Of a stretch of DNA of 64,000 bases, positions 48,442 through 61,231 are shown piece by piece (within the stretch, counting starts at the first letter, position 1; the number at the start of each line of letters is the position of its first letter). Made by a program: the position numbers and the translations under genes. Location of the stretch: the NCBI GenBank assembly GCA_958298945.1, contig OY282610.1:49607667-49671666 (forward strand). The letters are read 5' to 3'. Under the pieces are notes generated by a model. That model did no database searches and was not told where the DNA came from. It worked only from the letters and a program-made list of their open reading frames with translations. This DNA is from Atherix ibis. Taxonomy: Eukaryota; Arthropoda; Insecta; Diptera; Athericidae.

Positions 48442-49727
48442 GTATAAAAATTAAGGTTTTTAGAATTGTTTTTATTTTGTCATTGCGTACTGTCAGGCAA
48501 AGCTTCTCGTATGCATATTTTCTCGATTGGAATGAGAATATCATTTCTGGATAAATTTTTGTTGGTGATTTTGAGAAAAAATTCATAAAATTTATTGTTT
48601 TCTTTCTTAAACTTCATTTTTTTTGTATAAAAATTAAGGTTTTTAGAATTGTTTTTATGGTGTTATTGCGTACTTTCAGGCAAAGCTTCTCCAATGCATA
48701 TTTTTTCGATTGGAATGAGAATATCCTTTCTGGATAAATTTTTGTTGGTGGTTTTGAGAAAAAATTCATAAAATTTATTGTTTTCTTTCTTAAAATTCAT
48801 TTTTTTTGTATAAAAATTAAGGTTTTTAGAATTGTTTTTATGGTGTTATTGCGTACTTTCAGGCAAAGCTTCTCCAATGCATATTTTTTCGATTGGAATG
48901 AGAATATCCTTTCTGGATAAATTTTTGTTGGTGGTTTTGAGAAAAAATTCATAAAATTTATTGTTTTCTTTCTTAAAATTCATTTTTTTTGTATAAAAAT
49001 TAAGGTTTTTAGAATTGTTTTTATGGTGTTATTGCGTACTTTCAGGCAAAGCTTCTCCAATGCATATTTTCTTGATTGAAATGACAATATCCTTTCTGGA
49101 TAAATTTTTGTTGGTGATTTTGAGAAAAAATTCATAAAATTTATTGTTTTCTTTCTTAAAATTCATTTTTTTTGTATAAAAATTAAGGTTTTTAGAATTG
49201 TTTTTATGGTGTTATTGCGTACTTTCAGGCAAAGCTTCTCCAATGCATATTTTTTCGATTGGAATGAGAATATCCTTTCTGGATAAATTTTTGTTGGTGG
49301 TTTTGAGAAAAAATTCATAAAATTTATTGTTTTCTTTCTTAAAATTCGTTTTTTTTTGTATAAAAATTAAGGTTTTTAGAACGGTTTTTATGGTGTCATT
49401 GCGTACTTTTAGGCAAAGCTTCTCCAATGCATATTTTCTCGATTGGAATGAGAATATCCTTTCTGGATAAATTTTTGTTGGTGGTTTTGAGAAAAAATTC
49501 ATAAAATTTATAGTTTTCTTTCTTAAAATTCGTTTTTTTTTTTGTATACAAATTAAGGTGTTTAGAATTGTTTTTATAGTGTCATTGCGTACTTTCAGGC
49601 AAAACTTTTTCAATGCATATTTTTTCGATTGGAATGAGAATATCCTTTCTGGATAAATTTTTGTTGGTGATTTTGAGAAAAAATTCATAAAATTTATTGT
49701 TTTCTTTCTTAAAATTTGTTTTTTTTT

Positions 49728-49912
49728 GGATAAAAATTAAGGTTTTTAAAATTTTTTTTAATGGTGTCATTGCACACTTTCATCCAAAGCTTCTGAAATG
49801 CATATTTTCTTGATTGAAATGAGAATATTCTCTCTGGATAAAATTTTGTTGGTGGTTTTGAGAAAAAATTCATAAAATTTATGGTTTTCTTTCTTAAAAT
49901 TCATTTTTTTTT
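49728..49912. repeat. B/A hybrid monomer, second copy
   Basis: Same ggataaaaattaagg start, gcacactttcatcc and cttctgaaatgcat as 48,255-48,441, 1,473 bp (eight monomers) downstream. Confidence 0.72.
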
Positions 49913-51198
49913 GTATAAAAATTAAGGTTTTTAGAATTGTTTTTATGGTGTCATTGCGTACTTTCAGGCAAAACTTCTCCAATGCATATTTTTTCGATTG
50001 AAATGAGAATATCATACCTGGATTAATTTTTGTTGGTGATTTTGAGAAAAAATTCATAAAATTTATTGTTTTCTTTCTTAAAATTCGTTTTTTTTGTATA
50101 AAAATTAAGGTTTTTAGAATTGTTTTTATGGTGTCATTGCGTACTTTCAGGCAAAGCTTTTCCAATGCATAGTTTCTCGATTGGAATGAGAATATCCTCT
50201 CTGGATAAATTTTTGTTGGTGATTTTGAGAAAAAATTCATAAAATTTATTGTTTTCTTTCTTAAAATTCGTTTTTTGTCTGTATAAAAATTAACGTTTTT
50301 AGAATTGTTTTTATTTTGTCATTGCGTACTGTCAGGCAAAGCTTCTCCAATGCATATTTTCTTGATTGAAATGAGAATTTCCTTTCTGGATAAATTTTTG
50401 TTGGTGATTTTGAGAAAAAATTCATAAAATTTATTGTTTTCTTTCTTAAAATTCGGTTTTTTTTGTATACAAATTAAGGTTTTTAGAATTGTGTTTATGG
50501 TGTCAGTGCGTACTTTCAGGCAAAGCTTCTCCAATACATATTTTCTCGATTGGAATGAGAATATTCTTTCTGGATAAATTTTTGTTGGTGATTTTGAGAA
50601 AAAATTCATAAAATTTATAGTTTTCTTTCTTAAAATTCGTTTTTTTTTGTATACAAATTAAGGTTTTTAGAATTGTTTTTATGGTGTCATTGCGTACTTT
50701 CAGGCAAAGCTTCTCCAATGCATATTTGCTCGATTGGAATGAGAATATCATTTCTGGATAAATTTTTGTTGGTGATTTTGAGAAAAAATTCATAAAATTT
50801 ATTGTTTTCTTTCTTAAAATTCATTTTTTTGTATAAAAATTTGGGTTTTTAGAATTGTTTTTATGGTGTCATTGCGTACTTTCAGGCAAAGCTTCTCCAA
50901 TGCATATTTTCTTGATTGAAATGAGAATTTCATTTCTGGATAAATTTTTGTTGGAGATTTTGAGAAAAAATTCATAAAATTTATGGTTTTCTTTCTTAAA
51001 ATTCGTTTTTTTTTTTGTATAATAATTAAGGTTTTTAGAATTGTTTTTATGGTGTCATTGCGTACTTTCAGGCAAAGCTTCTCCAGTGCATATTTTCTCG
51101 ATTGGAATAAGAATATCCTTTCTGGATAAATTTTTGTTGGTCATTTTGAGAAAAAAATCATAAAATTTATTGTTTTCTTTCTTAAAATTCGTTTTTTT

Positions 51199-52634
51199 GT
51201 ATAAAAATTAAGGTTTTTTAGAATTTTTTTTATGGTGTCATTGCACACTTTCAGGCAAACCTTCTTTGACTCTTAGTATAATGATTGGAAGGAATATGAC
51301 CTGTCACGATAAATTTCGGTGGGAGTTTTGAGAAAAATTTGCCAAAAGATCATTAAATTTTTTTTTAAATTTCTATTTTTCTATGAAAAAGGAATTTTTT
51401 TCGAAAATTTGTTTAATGATGTTAATGCGCATACATATGTGAAACTAATAATTATTCTTATTATCCTGATCGAACTAAAAAAGTCCTTACAGGAAAATTT
51501 TTACCAGGCGTTTTAAAAAAAAATACCTAAAGTTCGCTGTATTTTTTAAAAAATAAAGTTTGCTTTTTTGGATAAAAATGGCAATTTGTTTCATGATTTC
51601 ATTACATACACTTTAACATAGCCTTCTAGATCCATATTATCCTGATCGAAAAAGGAATATCCTTTCAGAATAAATTTTTGTGAGCACTATTAAAAAAAAA
51701 TTGCCTAAAATTAAATTTTTTATTTACTGAAAGCAAAATAAATTGACCACCTAAAGATATGCAAAAAACCACAAAAATTCGAAAATTTGTGACAATATTC
51801 ACGAAAATCCAATTTTTACACCAGGCACCCAGTTTTCTCAAAAAATAGGAGGCAACAATTATTACACTGAGTCCACTTTCTCTTAAAATTTGTTTTTCTC
51901 TATGAAAATGGTGGTTTTTTGGAGATGTTTGTTTGGGGTATGATTGTGCACTTTCAGGCAAAGCTTCTCCAATTCATATTATTCTCATTGGAATGAGAAA
52001 ATTCTTTTTGGATAAATTTTTGTTGGTGGTTTTGAAAAAAAATTCATAAAATTTATGGTTTTCTTTCTTAAAATTCATTTTTTTTGTATAAAAATTAAGG
52101 TTTTTAGAATTGTTTTTATGGTGTTATTGCGTACTTTCAGGCAAAGCTTCTCCAATGCATATTTTCTCGATTGGAATGAGAATATCATTTCTGGATAAAT
52201 TTTTGTTGGTGATTTTGAAAAAAAATTCATAAAATTTATTGTTTTCTTTCTTAAAATTCATTTTTTTGTATAAAAATTAAGGTTTTTAGAATTGTTTTTA
52301 TGGTGTCATTGCGTACTTTCAGGCAAAGCTTCCCCAATGCATATTCTCTTGATTGAAATGAGAATTTCCTTTCTGGATAAATTTTTGTTGGTGATTTTGA
52401 GAAAAAATTCATAAAATTTATGGTTTTCTTTCTTAACATTCGTTTTTTTTTGTATATTAATTAAGGTTTTTAGAATTGTTTTTATAGTTTCATTGCGTAC
52501 TTTCAGGCAAAGCTTCTCCAATGCATATTTTCTCGATTGGAATGAGAATATCCTTTCTGGATAAATTTTTGTTGGTGATTTTGAGAAAAAATTCATAAAA
52601 TTTATTGTTTTCTTTCTTAAAATTCGTTTTTTTT
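51199..52634. repeat. Higher-order unit 30: BCDEF + 3 A
   Basis: 1,436 bp. C has gaatttttttcg, gatcgaactaaaa (which breaks the C dyad) and atttttaccagg. D has tttcatgatttc. Confidence 0.92.
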
Positions 52635-54070
52635 GTATAAAAATTAAGGTTTTTTAGAATTTTTTTTATGGTGTCATTGCACACTTTCAGGCAAACCTTC
52701 TTTGACTCTTAGTATAATGATTGGAAGGAATATGACCTGTCACGATAAATTTCGGTGGGAGTTTTGAGAAAAATTTGCCAAAAGATCATTAAATTTTTTT
52801 TAAAATTTCTATTTTTCTATGAAAAAGGAAATTTTTTCGAAAATTTGTTTAAAGATGTTAATGCGCATACATATGTGAAACTAATAATTATTCTTATTAT
52901 CCTGATCGGACTAAAAAAGTCCTTACAGGAAAATTTTTTCCAGGCGTTTTAAAAAAAAATACCTAAAGTTCGCTGTATTTTTTTAAAAATAAAGTTCGCT
53001 TTTTTGGATAAAAATGGCAATTTGTTTCATGGTTTCATTACATACACTTTAACATAGCCTTCTAGATCCATATTATCCTGATCGAAAAAGGAATATCCTT
53101 TCAGAATAAATTTTTGTGAGCACTATTAAAAAAAAATTGCCTAAAATTAAATTTTTTATTTACTGAAAGCAAAATAAATTGACAACCTAAAGATATGCAA
53201 AAAACCACAAAAATTCGAAAATTTGTGACAATATTCACGAAAATCCAATTTTTACACCAGGCACCCAGTTTTCTCAAAAAATAGGAGGCAACAATTATTA
53301 CACTGAGTCCACTTTCTCTTAAAATTTGTTTTTCTCTATGAAAATGGTGGTTTTTTGGAGATGTTTGTTTAGGGTATGATTGTGCACTTTCAGGCAAAGC
53401 TTCTCCGATTCATATTATTCTCATTGGAATGAGAAAATTCTTTCTGGATAAATTTTTGTTGGTGGTTTTGAGAAAAAATTCATCAAATTTATGGTTTTCT
53501 TTGTTAAAATTCATTTTTTTTGTATAAAAATTAAGGTTTTTAGAATTGTTTTTATGGTGTCATTGCGTACTTTCAGGCAAAGCTTCTCCAATGCATATTT
53601 TTTCGATTGGAATGAGAATATCATTTCTGGATAAATTTTTGTTGGTGATTTTGAGAAAAAATTCATAAAATTTATTGTTTTCTTTCTTAAAATTCATTTT
53701 TTTGTATAAAAATTAAGGTTTTTATAATTGTTTTTATGGTGTCATTGCGTACTTTTAGGCAAAGCTTCTCCAATGCATATTTTCTCGATTGGAATGAGAA
53801 TATCCTTTCTTGATAAATTTTTGTTGGTGATTTTGAGAAAAAATTCATAAAATTTATAGTTTTCTTCCTAAAATTCGTTTTTTTTTTGTATACAAAATAA
53901 AGTTTTTAGAATTGTTTTTATGGTGTCATTGCGTACTTTCAGGCAAAGCTTCTCCAATACATATTTTCTCGATTGGAATGAGAATATCCTTTCTGGATAA
54001 ATTTTTGTTGATGATTTTGAGAAAAAATTCATAAAATTAATTGTTTTCTTTATTAAAATTCGTTTTTTTT
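52635..54070. repeat. Higher-order unit 31: BCDEF + 3 A
   Basis: 1,436 bp. C has tttaaagatgtt and ends aaagttcgctttt. E begins gacaacctaaag. F has tttagggtatg. Confidence 0.92.
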
Positions 54071-54955
54071 GTATAAAAATTAAGGTTTTTTAGAATTTAT
54101 TTTGTGGTGTCATTGCACACTTTCAGGCAAACCTTCTATGAGTCTTAGTATAATGATTGGAAGGAAAGTGACATGTCACGATAAATTTCGGTGGGAGTTT
54201 TGAGAAAAATTTGCCAAAAGATCATTAAATTTTTTTTTAAATTTCTATTTTTCTATGAAAAAGGAAATTTTTTCGAAAATTTGTTTAATGATGTTAATGC
54301 GCATACATATGTGAAACTAATAATTATTCTTATTATCCTGATCGGACTAAAAAAGTCCTTAGAGGAAAATTTTTTCCAGGCGTTTTAAAAAAAAATACCT
54401 AAAGTTCGCTGTATTTTTTTAAAAATAAAGTTTGCTTTTTTGGATAAAAATGGCAATTTGTTTCATGGTTTCATTACATACACTTTAACATAGCCTTCTA
54501 GATCCATATTATCCTGATCGAAAAAGGAATATCCTTTCAGAATATATTTGTGAGCACTATTAAAAAAAAATTGCCTAAAATTAAATTTTTTATTTACTGA
54601 AAGCAAAATAAATTGACCACGTAGAAATATGCAAAAAACCACAAAAATTCGAAAATTTGTGACAAAATTCACGAAAATCCAATTTTTACACCAGGCACCC
54701 AGTTTTCTCAAAAAATAGGAGGCAACAATTATTACACTGAGTCCACTTTCTCTTAAAATTTGTTTTTCTCTATGAAAATGGTGGTTTTTTGGAGATGTTT
54801 GTTTGGGGTATGATTGTGCACTTTCAGGCAAAGCTTCTCCGATTCATATTATTCTCATTGGAATGAGAAAATTCTTTCTGGATAAATTTTTGTTGGTGGT
54901 TTTGAGAAAAAATTCATAAAATTAATTGTTTTCTTTATTAAAATTCGTTTTTTTT
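54071..54955. repeat. Higher-order unit 32: BCDEF with no A monomer
   Basis: 885 bp, the minimal unit: F joins directly to the next B. D reads cagaatatatttgtgag (shared with unit 38), E reads gaccacgtagaaatatg (shared with unit 39), and C reads cttagaggaaaa. Confidence 0.93.
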
Positions 54956-56209
54956 GTATAAAAATTAAGGTTTTTTAGAATTTATTTTGTGGTGCCATTG
55001 CACACTTTCAGGCAAACCTTCTATGACTCTTAGTATAATGATTGGAAGGAAAATGACATGTCACGATAAATTTCGGTGGGAGTTTTGAGAAAAATTTGCC
55101 AAAAGATCATTAAATTTTTTTTTAAATTTCTATTTTTCTATGAAAAAGGAAATTTTTTCGAAAATTTGTTTAAAGATGTTAATGCGCATACATATGTGAA
55201 ACTAATAATTATTCTTATTATCCTGATCGGACTAAAAAAGTCCTTACAGGAAAATTGTTTCCAGGCGTTTTAAAAAAAAATACCTAAAGTTCGCTGTATT
55301 TTTTTAAAAATAAAGTTTGCTTTTTTGGATAAAAATGGCAATTTGTTTCATGGTTTCATTACATACACTTTAACATAGCCTTCTAGATCCATATTATCCT
55401 GATCGAAAAAGGAATATCCTTTCAGAATAAATTTTTGTGAGCACTATTAAAAAAAAATTGCCTAAAATTAAATTTTTTATTTACTGAAAGCAAAATAAAT
55501 TGACCACCTAAAGATATGCAAAAAACCACAAAAATTCGAAAATTTGTGACAATATTCACGAAAATCCAATTTTTACACCAGGCACCCAGTTTTCTCAAAA
55601 AATAGGAGGCAACAATTATTACACTGAGTCCACTTTCTCTTAAAATTTGTTTTTCTCTATGAAAATGATGGTTTTTTGGAGATGTTTGTTTGGGGTATGA
55701 TTGTGCACTTTCAGTCAAAGCTTCTCCGATTCATATTATTCTCATTGGAATGAGAAAATTCTTTCTGGATAAATTTTTGTTGGTGGTTTTGAGAACAAAT
55801 TCATAAAATTTATGGTTTTCTTTCTTAAAATTCATTTTTTTTGTATAAAAATTAAGGTTTTTAGAATTGTTTTTATGGTGTCATTGCGTACTTTCAGGCA
55901 AAGCTTCTCCAATACATATTTTCTCGATTGGAATGAGAATATCCTTTCTGGATAAATTTTTGTTGGTGATTTTGAGAAAAAATTCATAAAATTTATAGTT
56001 TTCTTTCCTAAAATTCGTTTTTTTTTGTATACAAATTAAGGTTTTTAGAATTGTTTTTATGGTGTCATTGCGTACTTTCAGGCAAAGCTTTTCCAATACA
56101 TATTTTCTCGATTGGAATGAGAATATCCTTTCTGGATAAATTTTTGTTGGTGATTTTGAGAAAAAATTCATAAAATTAATTGTTTTCTTTATTAAAATTC
56201 GTTTTTTTT
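54956..56209. repeat. Higher-order unit 33: BCDEF + 2 A
   Basis: 1,254 bp. gtggtgccattgcac in B and tttaaagatgtt and aaattgtttccagg in C are shared with unit 34. F has ttcagtcaaagc and gagaacaaattc. Confidence 0.92.
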
Positions 56210-57281
56210 GTATAAAAATTAAGGTTTTTTAGAATTTATTTTGTGGTGCCATTGCACACTTTCAGGCAAACCTTCTATGACTCTTAGTATAATGATTGGA
56301 AGGAAAATGACATGTCACGATAAATTTCGGTGGGAGTTTTGAGAAAAATTTGCCAAAAGATCATTAAATTTTTTTTTAAATTTCTATTTTTCTATGAAAA
56401 AGGAAATTTTTTCGAAAATTTGTTTAAAGATGTTAATGCGCATACATATGTGAAACTAATAATTATTCTTATTATCCTGATCGGACTAAAAAAGTCCTTA
56501 CAGGAAAATTGTTTCCAGGCGTTTTAAAAAAAAAATACCTAAAGTTCGCTGTATTTTTTTAAAAATAAAGTTTGCTTTTTTGGATAAAAATGGCAATTTG
56601 TTTCATGGTTTCATTACATACACTTTAACATAGCCTTCTAGATCCATATTATCCTGATCGAAAAAGGAATATCCTTTCAGAATAAATTTTTGTGAGCACT
56701 ATTAAAAAAAAATTGCCTAAAATTAAATTTTTTATTTACTGAAAGCAAAATAAATTGACCACCTAAAGATATGCAAAAAACCACAAAAATTCGAAAATTT
56801 GTGACAATATTCACGAAAATCCAATTTTTACACCAGGCACCCAGTTTTCTCAAAAAATAGGAGGCAACAATTATTACACTGAGTCAACTTTCTCTTAAAA
56901 TTTGTTTTTCTCTATGAAAATGGTGGTTTTTTGGAGATGTTTGTTTGGGGTATGATTGTGCACTTTCAGGCAAAGCTTCTCCGATTCATATTATTCTCAT
57001 TGGAATGAGAAAATTCTTTCTGGATAAATTTTTGGTTGGTGGTTTTGAGAAAAAATTCATCAAATTTATGGTTTTCTTTCTTAAAATTCATTTTTTTTGT
57101 ATAAAAATTAAGGTTTTTAGAATTGTTTTTATGGTGTCATTGCGTTCTTTCAGGCAAAGCTTCTCCAATGCATATTTTCTCGATTGGAATGAGAATATCC
57201 TTTCTGGATAAATTTTTGTTGGTGATTTTTAAAAAAAATTCATAAAATTAATTGTTTTCTTTATTAAAATTCGTTTTTTTT
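56210..57281. repeat. Higher-order unit 34: BCDEF + 1 A
   Basis: 1,072 bp. B-C is a near copy of unit 33. F has aaatttttggttggtgg and the A copy has gatttttaaaaaaaattc; both recur in unit 36. Confidence 0.92.
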
Positions 57282-58723
57282 GTATAAAAATTAAGGTTTT
57301 TTAGAATTTATTTTGTGGTGTCATTGCACACTTTCAGGCAAACCTTCTATGACTGTTAGTATAATGATTGGAAGGAAAATGACATGTCACGATAAATTTC
57401 GGTGGGAGTTTTGAGAAAAATTTGCCAAAAGATCATTAAATTTTTTTTTAAATTTCTATTTTTCTATGAAAAAGGAAATTTTTTCGAAAATTTGTTTAAT
57501 GATGTTAATACGCATACATATGTGAAACTAATAATTATTCTTATTATCCTGATCGGACTAAAAAAGTCCTTACTGGAAAATTTTTTCCAGGCGTTTTAAA
57601 AAAAAATACCTAAAGTTCGCTGTATTTTTTTAAAAATAAAGTTTGCTTTTTTGGATAAAAATGGCAATTTGTTTCATGGTTTCATTACATACACTTTAAC
57701 ATAGCCTTCTAGATCCATATTATCTTGATCGAAAAAGGAATATCCTTTCAGAATAAATTTTTGTGAGCACTATTAAAAAAAAATTGCCTAAAATTAATTT
57801 TTTTATTTACTGGAAGCAAAATAAATTGACAGCCTAAAGATATGCAAAAAACCACAAAAATTCGAAAATTTGTGACAATATTCACGAAAATCCAATTTTT
57901 ACACCAGGCACCCAGTTTTCTCAAAAAATAGGAGGCAACAATTATTACACTGAGTCCACTTTCTCTTAAAATTTGTTTTTCTCTACGGAAATGGTGGTTT
58001 TTTGGAGATGTTTGTTTAGGGTATGATTGTGCACTTTCAGGCAAAGCTTCTCCAATTCATATTATTCTCATTGGAATGAGAAAATTCTTTCTGGATAAAT
58101 TTTTGTTGGTGGTTTTGAGAAAAAATTCATAAAATTTATTGTTTTCTTTCTTAAAATTCGTTTTTTTTTGTATAAAAATTAAGGTTTTTAGAATGGTTTT
58201 TATGGTGTCATTGCGTACTTTTAGGCAAAGCTTCTCCAATGCATATTTTCTCGATTGGAATGAGAATATCCTTTCTGGATAAATTTTCGTTGGTGATTTT
58301 GAGAAAAAATTCATAAAATTTATTGTTTTCTTTCTTAAAATTCGTTTTTTTTGTATAAAAATTAAGGTTTTTAGAACGGTTTTAATGGTGTCATTGCGTT
58401 ATTTTAGGTAAAGCTTCTCCAATGCATATTTTCTCGATTGGAATGAGAATATCCTTTCTGGATAAATTTTTGTTGGTGATTTTGAGAAAAAATTCATAAA
58501 ATTTATAGTTTTCTTTCCTAAAATTCGTTTTTTTTTGTATACAAATCAAGGTTTTTAGAATTGTTTTTATGGTGTCATTGCGTACTTTTAGGCAAAGCTT
58601 CTCCAATACATATTTTCTCGATTGGAATGAGAATATCCTTTCTGGATAAATTTTTGTTGGTGATTTTGAGAAAAAATTCATAAAATTAATTGTTTTTTTT
58701 ATTAAAATTCGTTTTTTTTTTTT
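57282..58723. repeat. Higher-order unit 35: BCDEF + 3 A
   Basis: 1,442 bp. gactgttagtat, gttaatacgcatac, cttactggaaaa, tatcttgatcg and atttactggaagc are shared with unit 37. E/F has ctctacggaaatgg. Confidence 0.92.
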
Positions 58724-59794
58724 GTATAAAAATTAAGGTTTTTTAGAATTTATTTTGTGGTGTCATTGCACACTTTCAGGTAAACCTTCTATGACTCTTA
58801 GTATAATGATTGGAAGGAAAAGGACATGTCACGATAAATTTCGGTGGGAGTTTCGAGAAAAATTTGCCAAAAGATCATTAAATTTTTTTTTAAATTTCTA
58901 TTTTTCTATGAAAAAGGAAATTTTTTCGAAAATTTGTTTAATGATGTTAATGCACATACATATGTGAAACTAATAATTATTCTTATTATCCTGATCGGAC
59001 TAAAAAAGTCCTTACAGGAAAATTTTTTCCAGGCGTTTTAAAAAAAAATACCTAAAGTTCGCTGTATTTTTTTAAAAATAAAGTTCGCTTTTTTGGATAA
59101 AAATGGCAATTTGTTTCATGGTTTCATTACATACACTTTAACATAGCCTTCTAGATCCATATTATCCTGATCGAAAAAGAAATATCCTTTCAGAATAAAT
59201 TTTTGTGAGCACTATTAAAAAAAAATTGCCTAAAATTAGATTTTTCATTTACTGAAAGCAAAATAAATTGACCACCTAAAGATATGCAAAAAACCACAAA
59301 AATTCGAAAATTTGTGACAATATTCACGAAAATCCAATTTTTACACCAGGCACCCAGTTTTCTCAAAAAATAGGAGGCAACAATTATTACACTGAGTCCA
59401 CTTTCTCTTAAAATTTGTTTTTCTCTATGAAAATGGTGGTTTTTTGGAGATGTTTGTTTGGGGTATGATTGTGCACTTTCAGGCAAAGCTTCTCCGATTC
59501 ATATTATTCTCATTGGAATGAGAAAATTCTTTCTGGATAAATTTTTGGTTGGTGGTTTTGAGAAAAAATTCATCAAATTTATGGTTTTCTTTCTTAAAAT
59601 TCATTTTTTTTGTATAAAAATTAAGGTTTTTAGAATTGTTTTTATGGTGTCATTGCGTACTTTCAGGCAAAGCTTCTCCAATGCATATTTTCTCGATTGG
59701 AATGAGAATATCCTTTCTGGATAAATTTTTGTTGGTGATTTTTAAAAAAAATTCATAAAATTAATTGTTTTCTTTTTTAAAATTCGTTTTTTTT
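58724..59794. repeat. Higher-order unit 36: BCDEF + 1 A
   Basis: 1,071 bp. B has caggtaaacc, gaaaaggacatg and gagtttcgag. D has aaaattagatttttcattt. F and A match unit 34. Confidence 0.92.
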
Positions 59795-61231
59795 GTATAA
59801 AAATTAAGGTTTTTTAGAATTTATTTTGTGGTGTCATTGCACACTTTCAGGCAAACCTTCTATGACTGTTAGTATAATGATTGGAAGGAAAATGACATGT
59901 CACGATAAATTTCGGTGGGAGTTTTGAGAAAAATTTGCCAAAAAATCATTAAATTTTTTTTAAATTTCTATTTTTCTATGAAAAAGGAAATTTTTTCGAA
60001 AATTTGTTTAATGATGTTAATACGCATACATATGTGAAACTAATAATTATTCTTATTATCCTGATCGGACTAAAAAAGTCCTTACTGGAAAATTTTTTCC
60101 AGGCGTTTTAAAAAAAAATACCTAAAGTTCGCTGTATTTTTTTAAAAATAAAGTTTGCTTTTTTGGATAAAAATGGCAATTTGTTTCATGGTTTCATTAC
60201 ATACACTTTAACATAGCCTTCTAGATCCATATTATCTTGATCGAAAAAGGAATATCCTTTCAGAATAAATTTTTGTGAGCACTATTAAAAAAAAATTGCC
60301 TAAAATTAATTTTTTTATTTACTGGAAGCAAAATAAATTGACCACCTAAAGATATGCAAAAAATAACAAAAATTCGAAAATTTGTGACAATATTCACGAA
60401 AATCCAATTTTTACACCAGGCACCCAGTTTTCTCAAAAAATAGGAGGCAACAATTATTACACTGAGTCCACTTTCTCTTAAAATTTGTTTTTCTCTATGA
60501 AAATGGTGGTTTTTTGGAGATGTTTGTTTAGGGTATGACTGTGCACTTTCAGGCAAAGCTTCTCCGATTCATATTATTCTCATTGGAATGAGAAAATTCT
60601 TTCTGGATAAATTTTTGTTGGTGGTTTTGAGAAAAAATTCATAAAATTTATTGTTTTCTTTCTTAAAATTCGTTTTTTTTTGTATAAAAATTAAGGTTTT
60701 TAGAACGGTTTTTATGGTGTCATTGCGTACTTTTAGGCAAAGCTTCTCCAATGCATATTTTCTCGATTGGAATGAGAATATCTTTTCTGGATAAATTTTT
60801 GTTGGTGATTTTGAGAAAAAATTCATAAAATTTATTGTTTTCTTTCTTAAAATTCGTTTTTTTTTGTATAAAAATTAAGGTTTTTCGAACGGTTTTTATG
60901 GTGTCATTGCGTTATTTTAGGTAAAGCTTCTCCAATGCATATTTTCTCGATTGGAATGAGAATATCCTTTCTGGATAAATTTTTGTTGGTGATTTTGAGA
61001 AAAAATTCATAAAATTTATAGTTTTCTTTCTTAAAATTAGTTTTTTTTGTATACAAATTAAGGTTTTTAGAATTGTTTTTATGGTGTCATTGCGTACTTT
61101 CAGGCAAAGCTTCTCCAATACATATTTTCTCGATTGGAATGAGAATATCCTTTCTGGATAAATTTTTGTTGGTGATTTTGAGAAAAAATTCATAAAATTA
61201 ATTGTTTTCTTTATTAAAATTCGTTTTTTTT
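59795..61231. repeat. Higher-order unit 37: BCDEF + 3 A
   Basis: 1,437 bp, a near copy of unit 35 at an offset of 2,513 bp. E has aaaaaataacaaaaa. One A has ggtttttcgaacgg. Confidence 0.92.

Larger units (their letters stand above)
46632..51198. repeat. Higher-order unit 29: BCDE + F/A chimera + 20 A
   Basis: 4,567 bp. B begins tataaaaatgaagg. D has tttttatgagcac and atttattaaaagc. F is replaced by a chimera. Confidence 0.9.
47521..51198. repeat. A-monomer run, 20 copies
   Basis: 3,678 bp (average 184 bp). This is the most heterogeneous A run: it holds two B/A hybrids, a cluster of ggtgttattgcgtac copies (48,660-49,215), and two copies with tattttgtcattgcg and gtactgtcagg (about 48,470 and 50,310). 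Confidence 0.9.
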
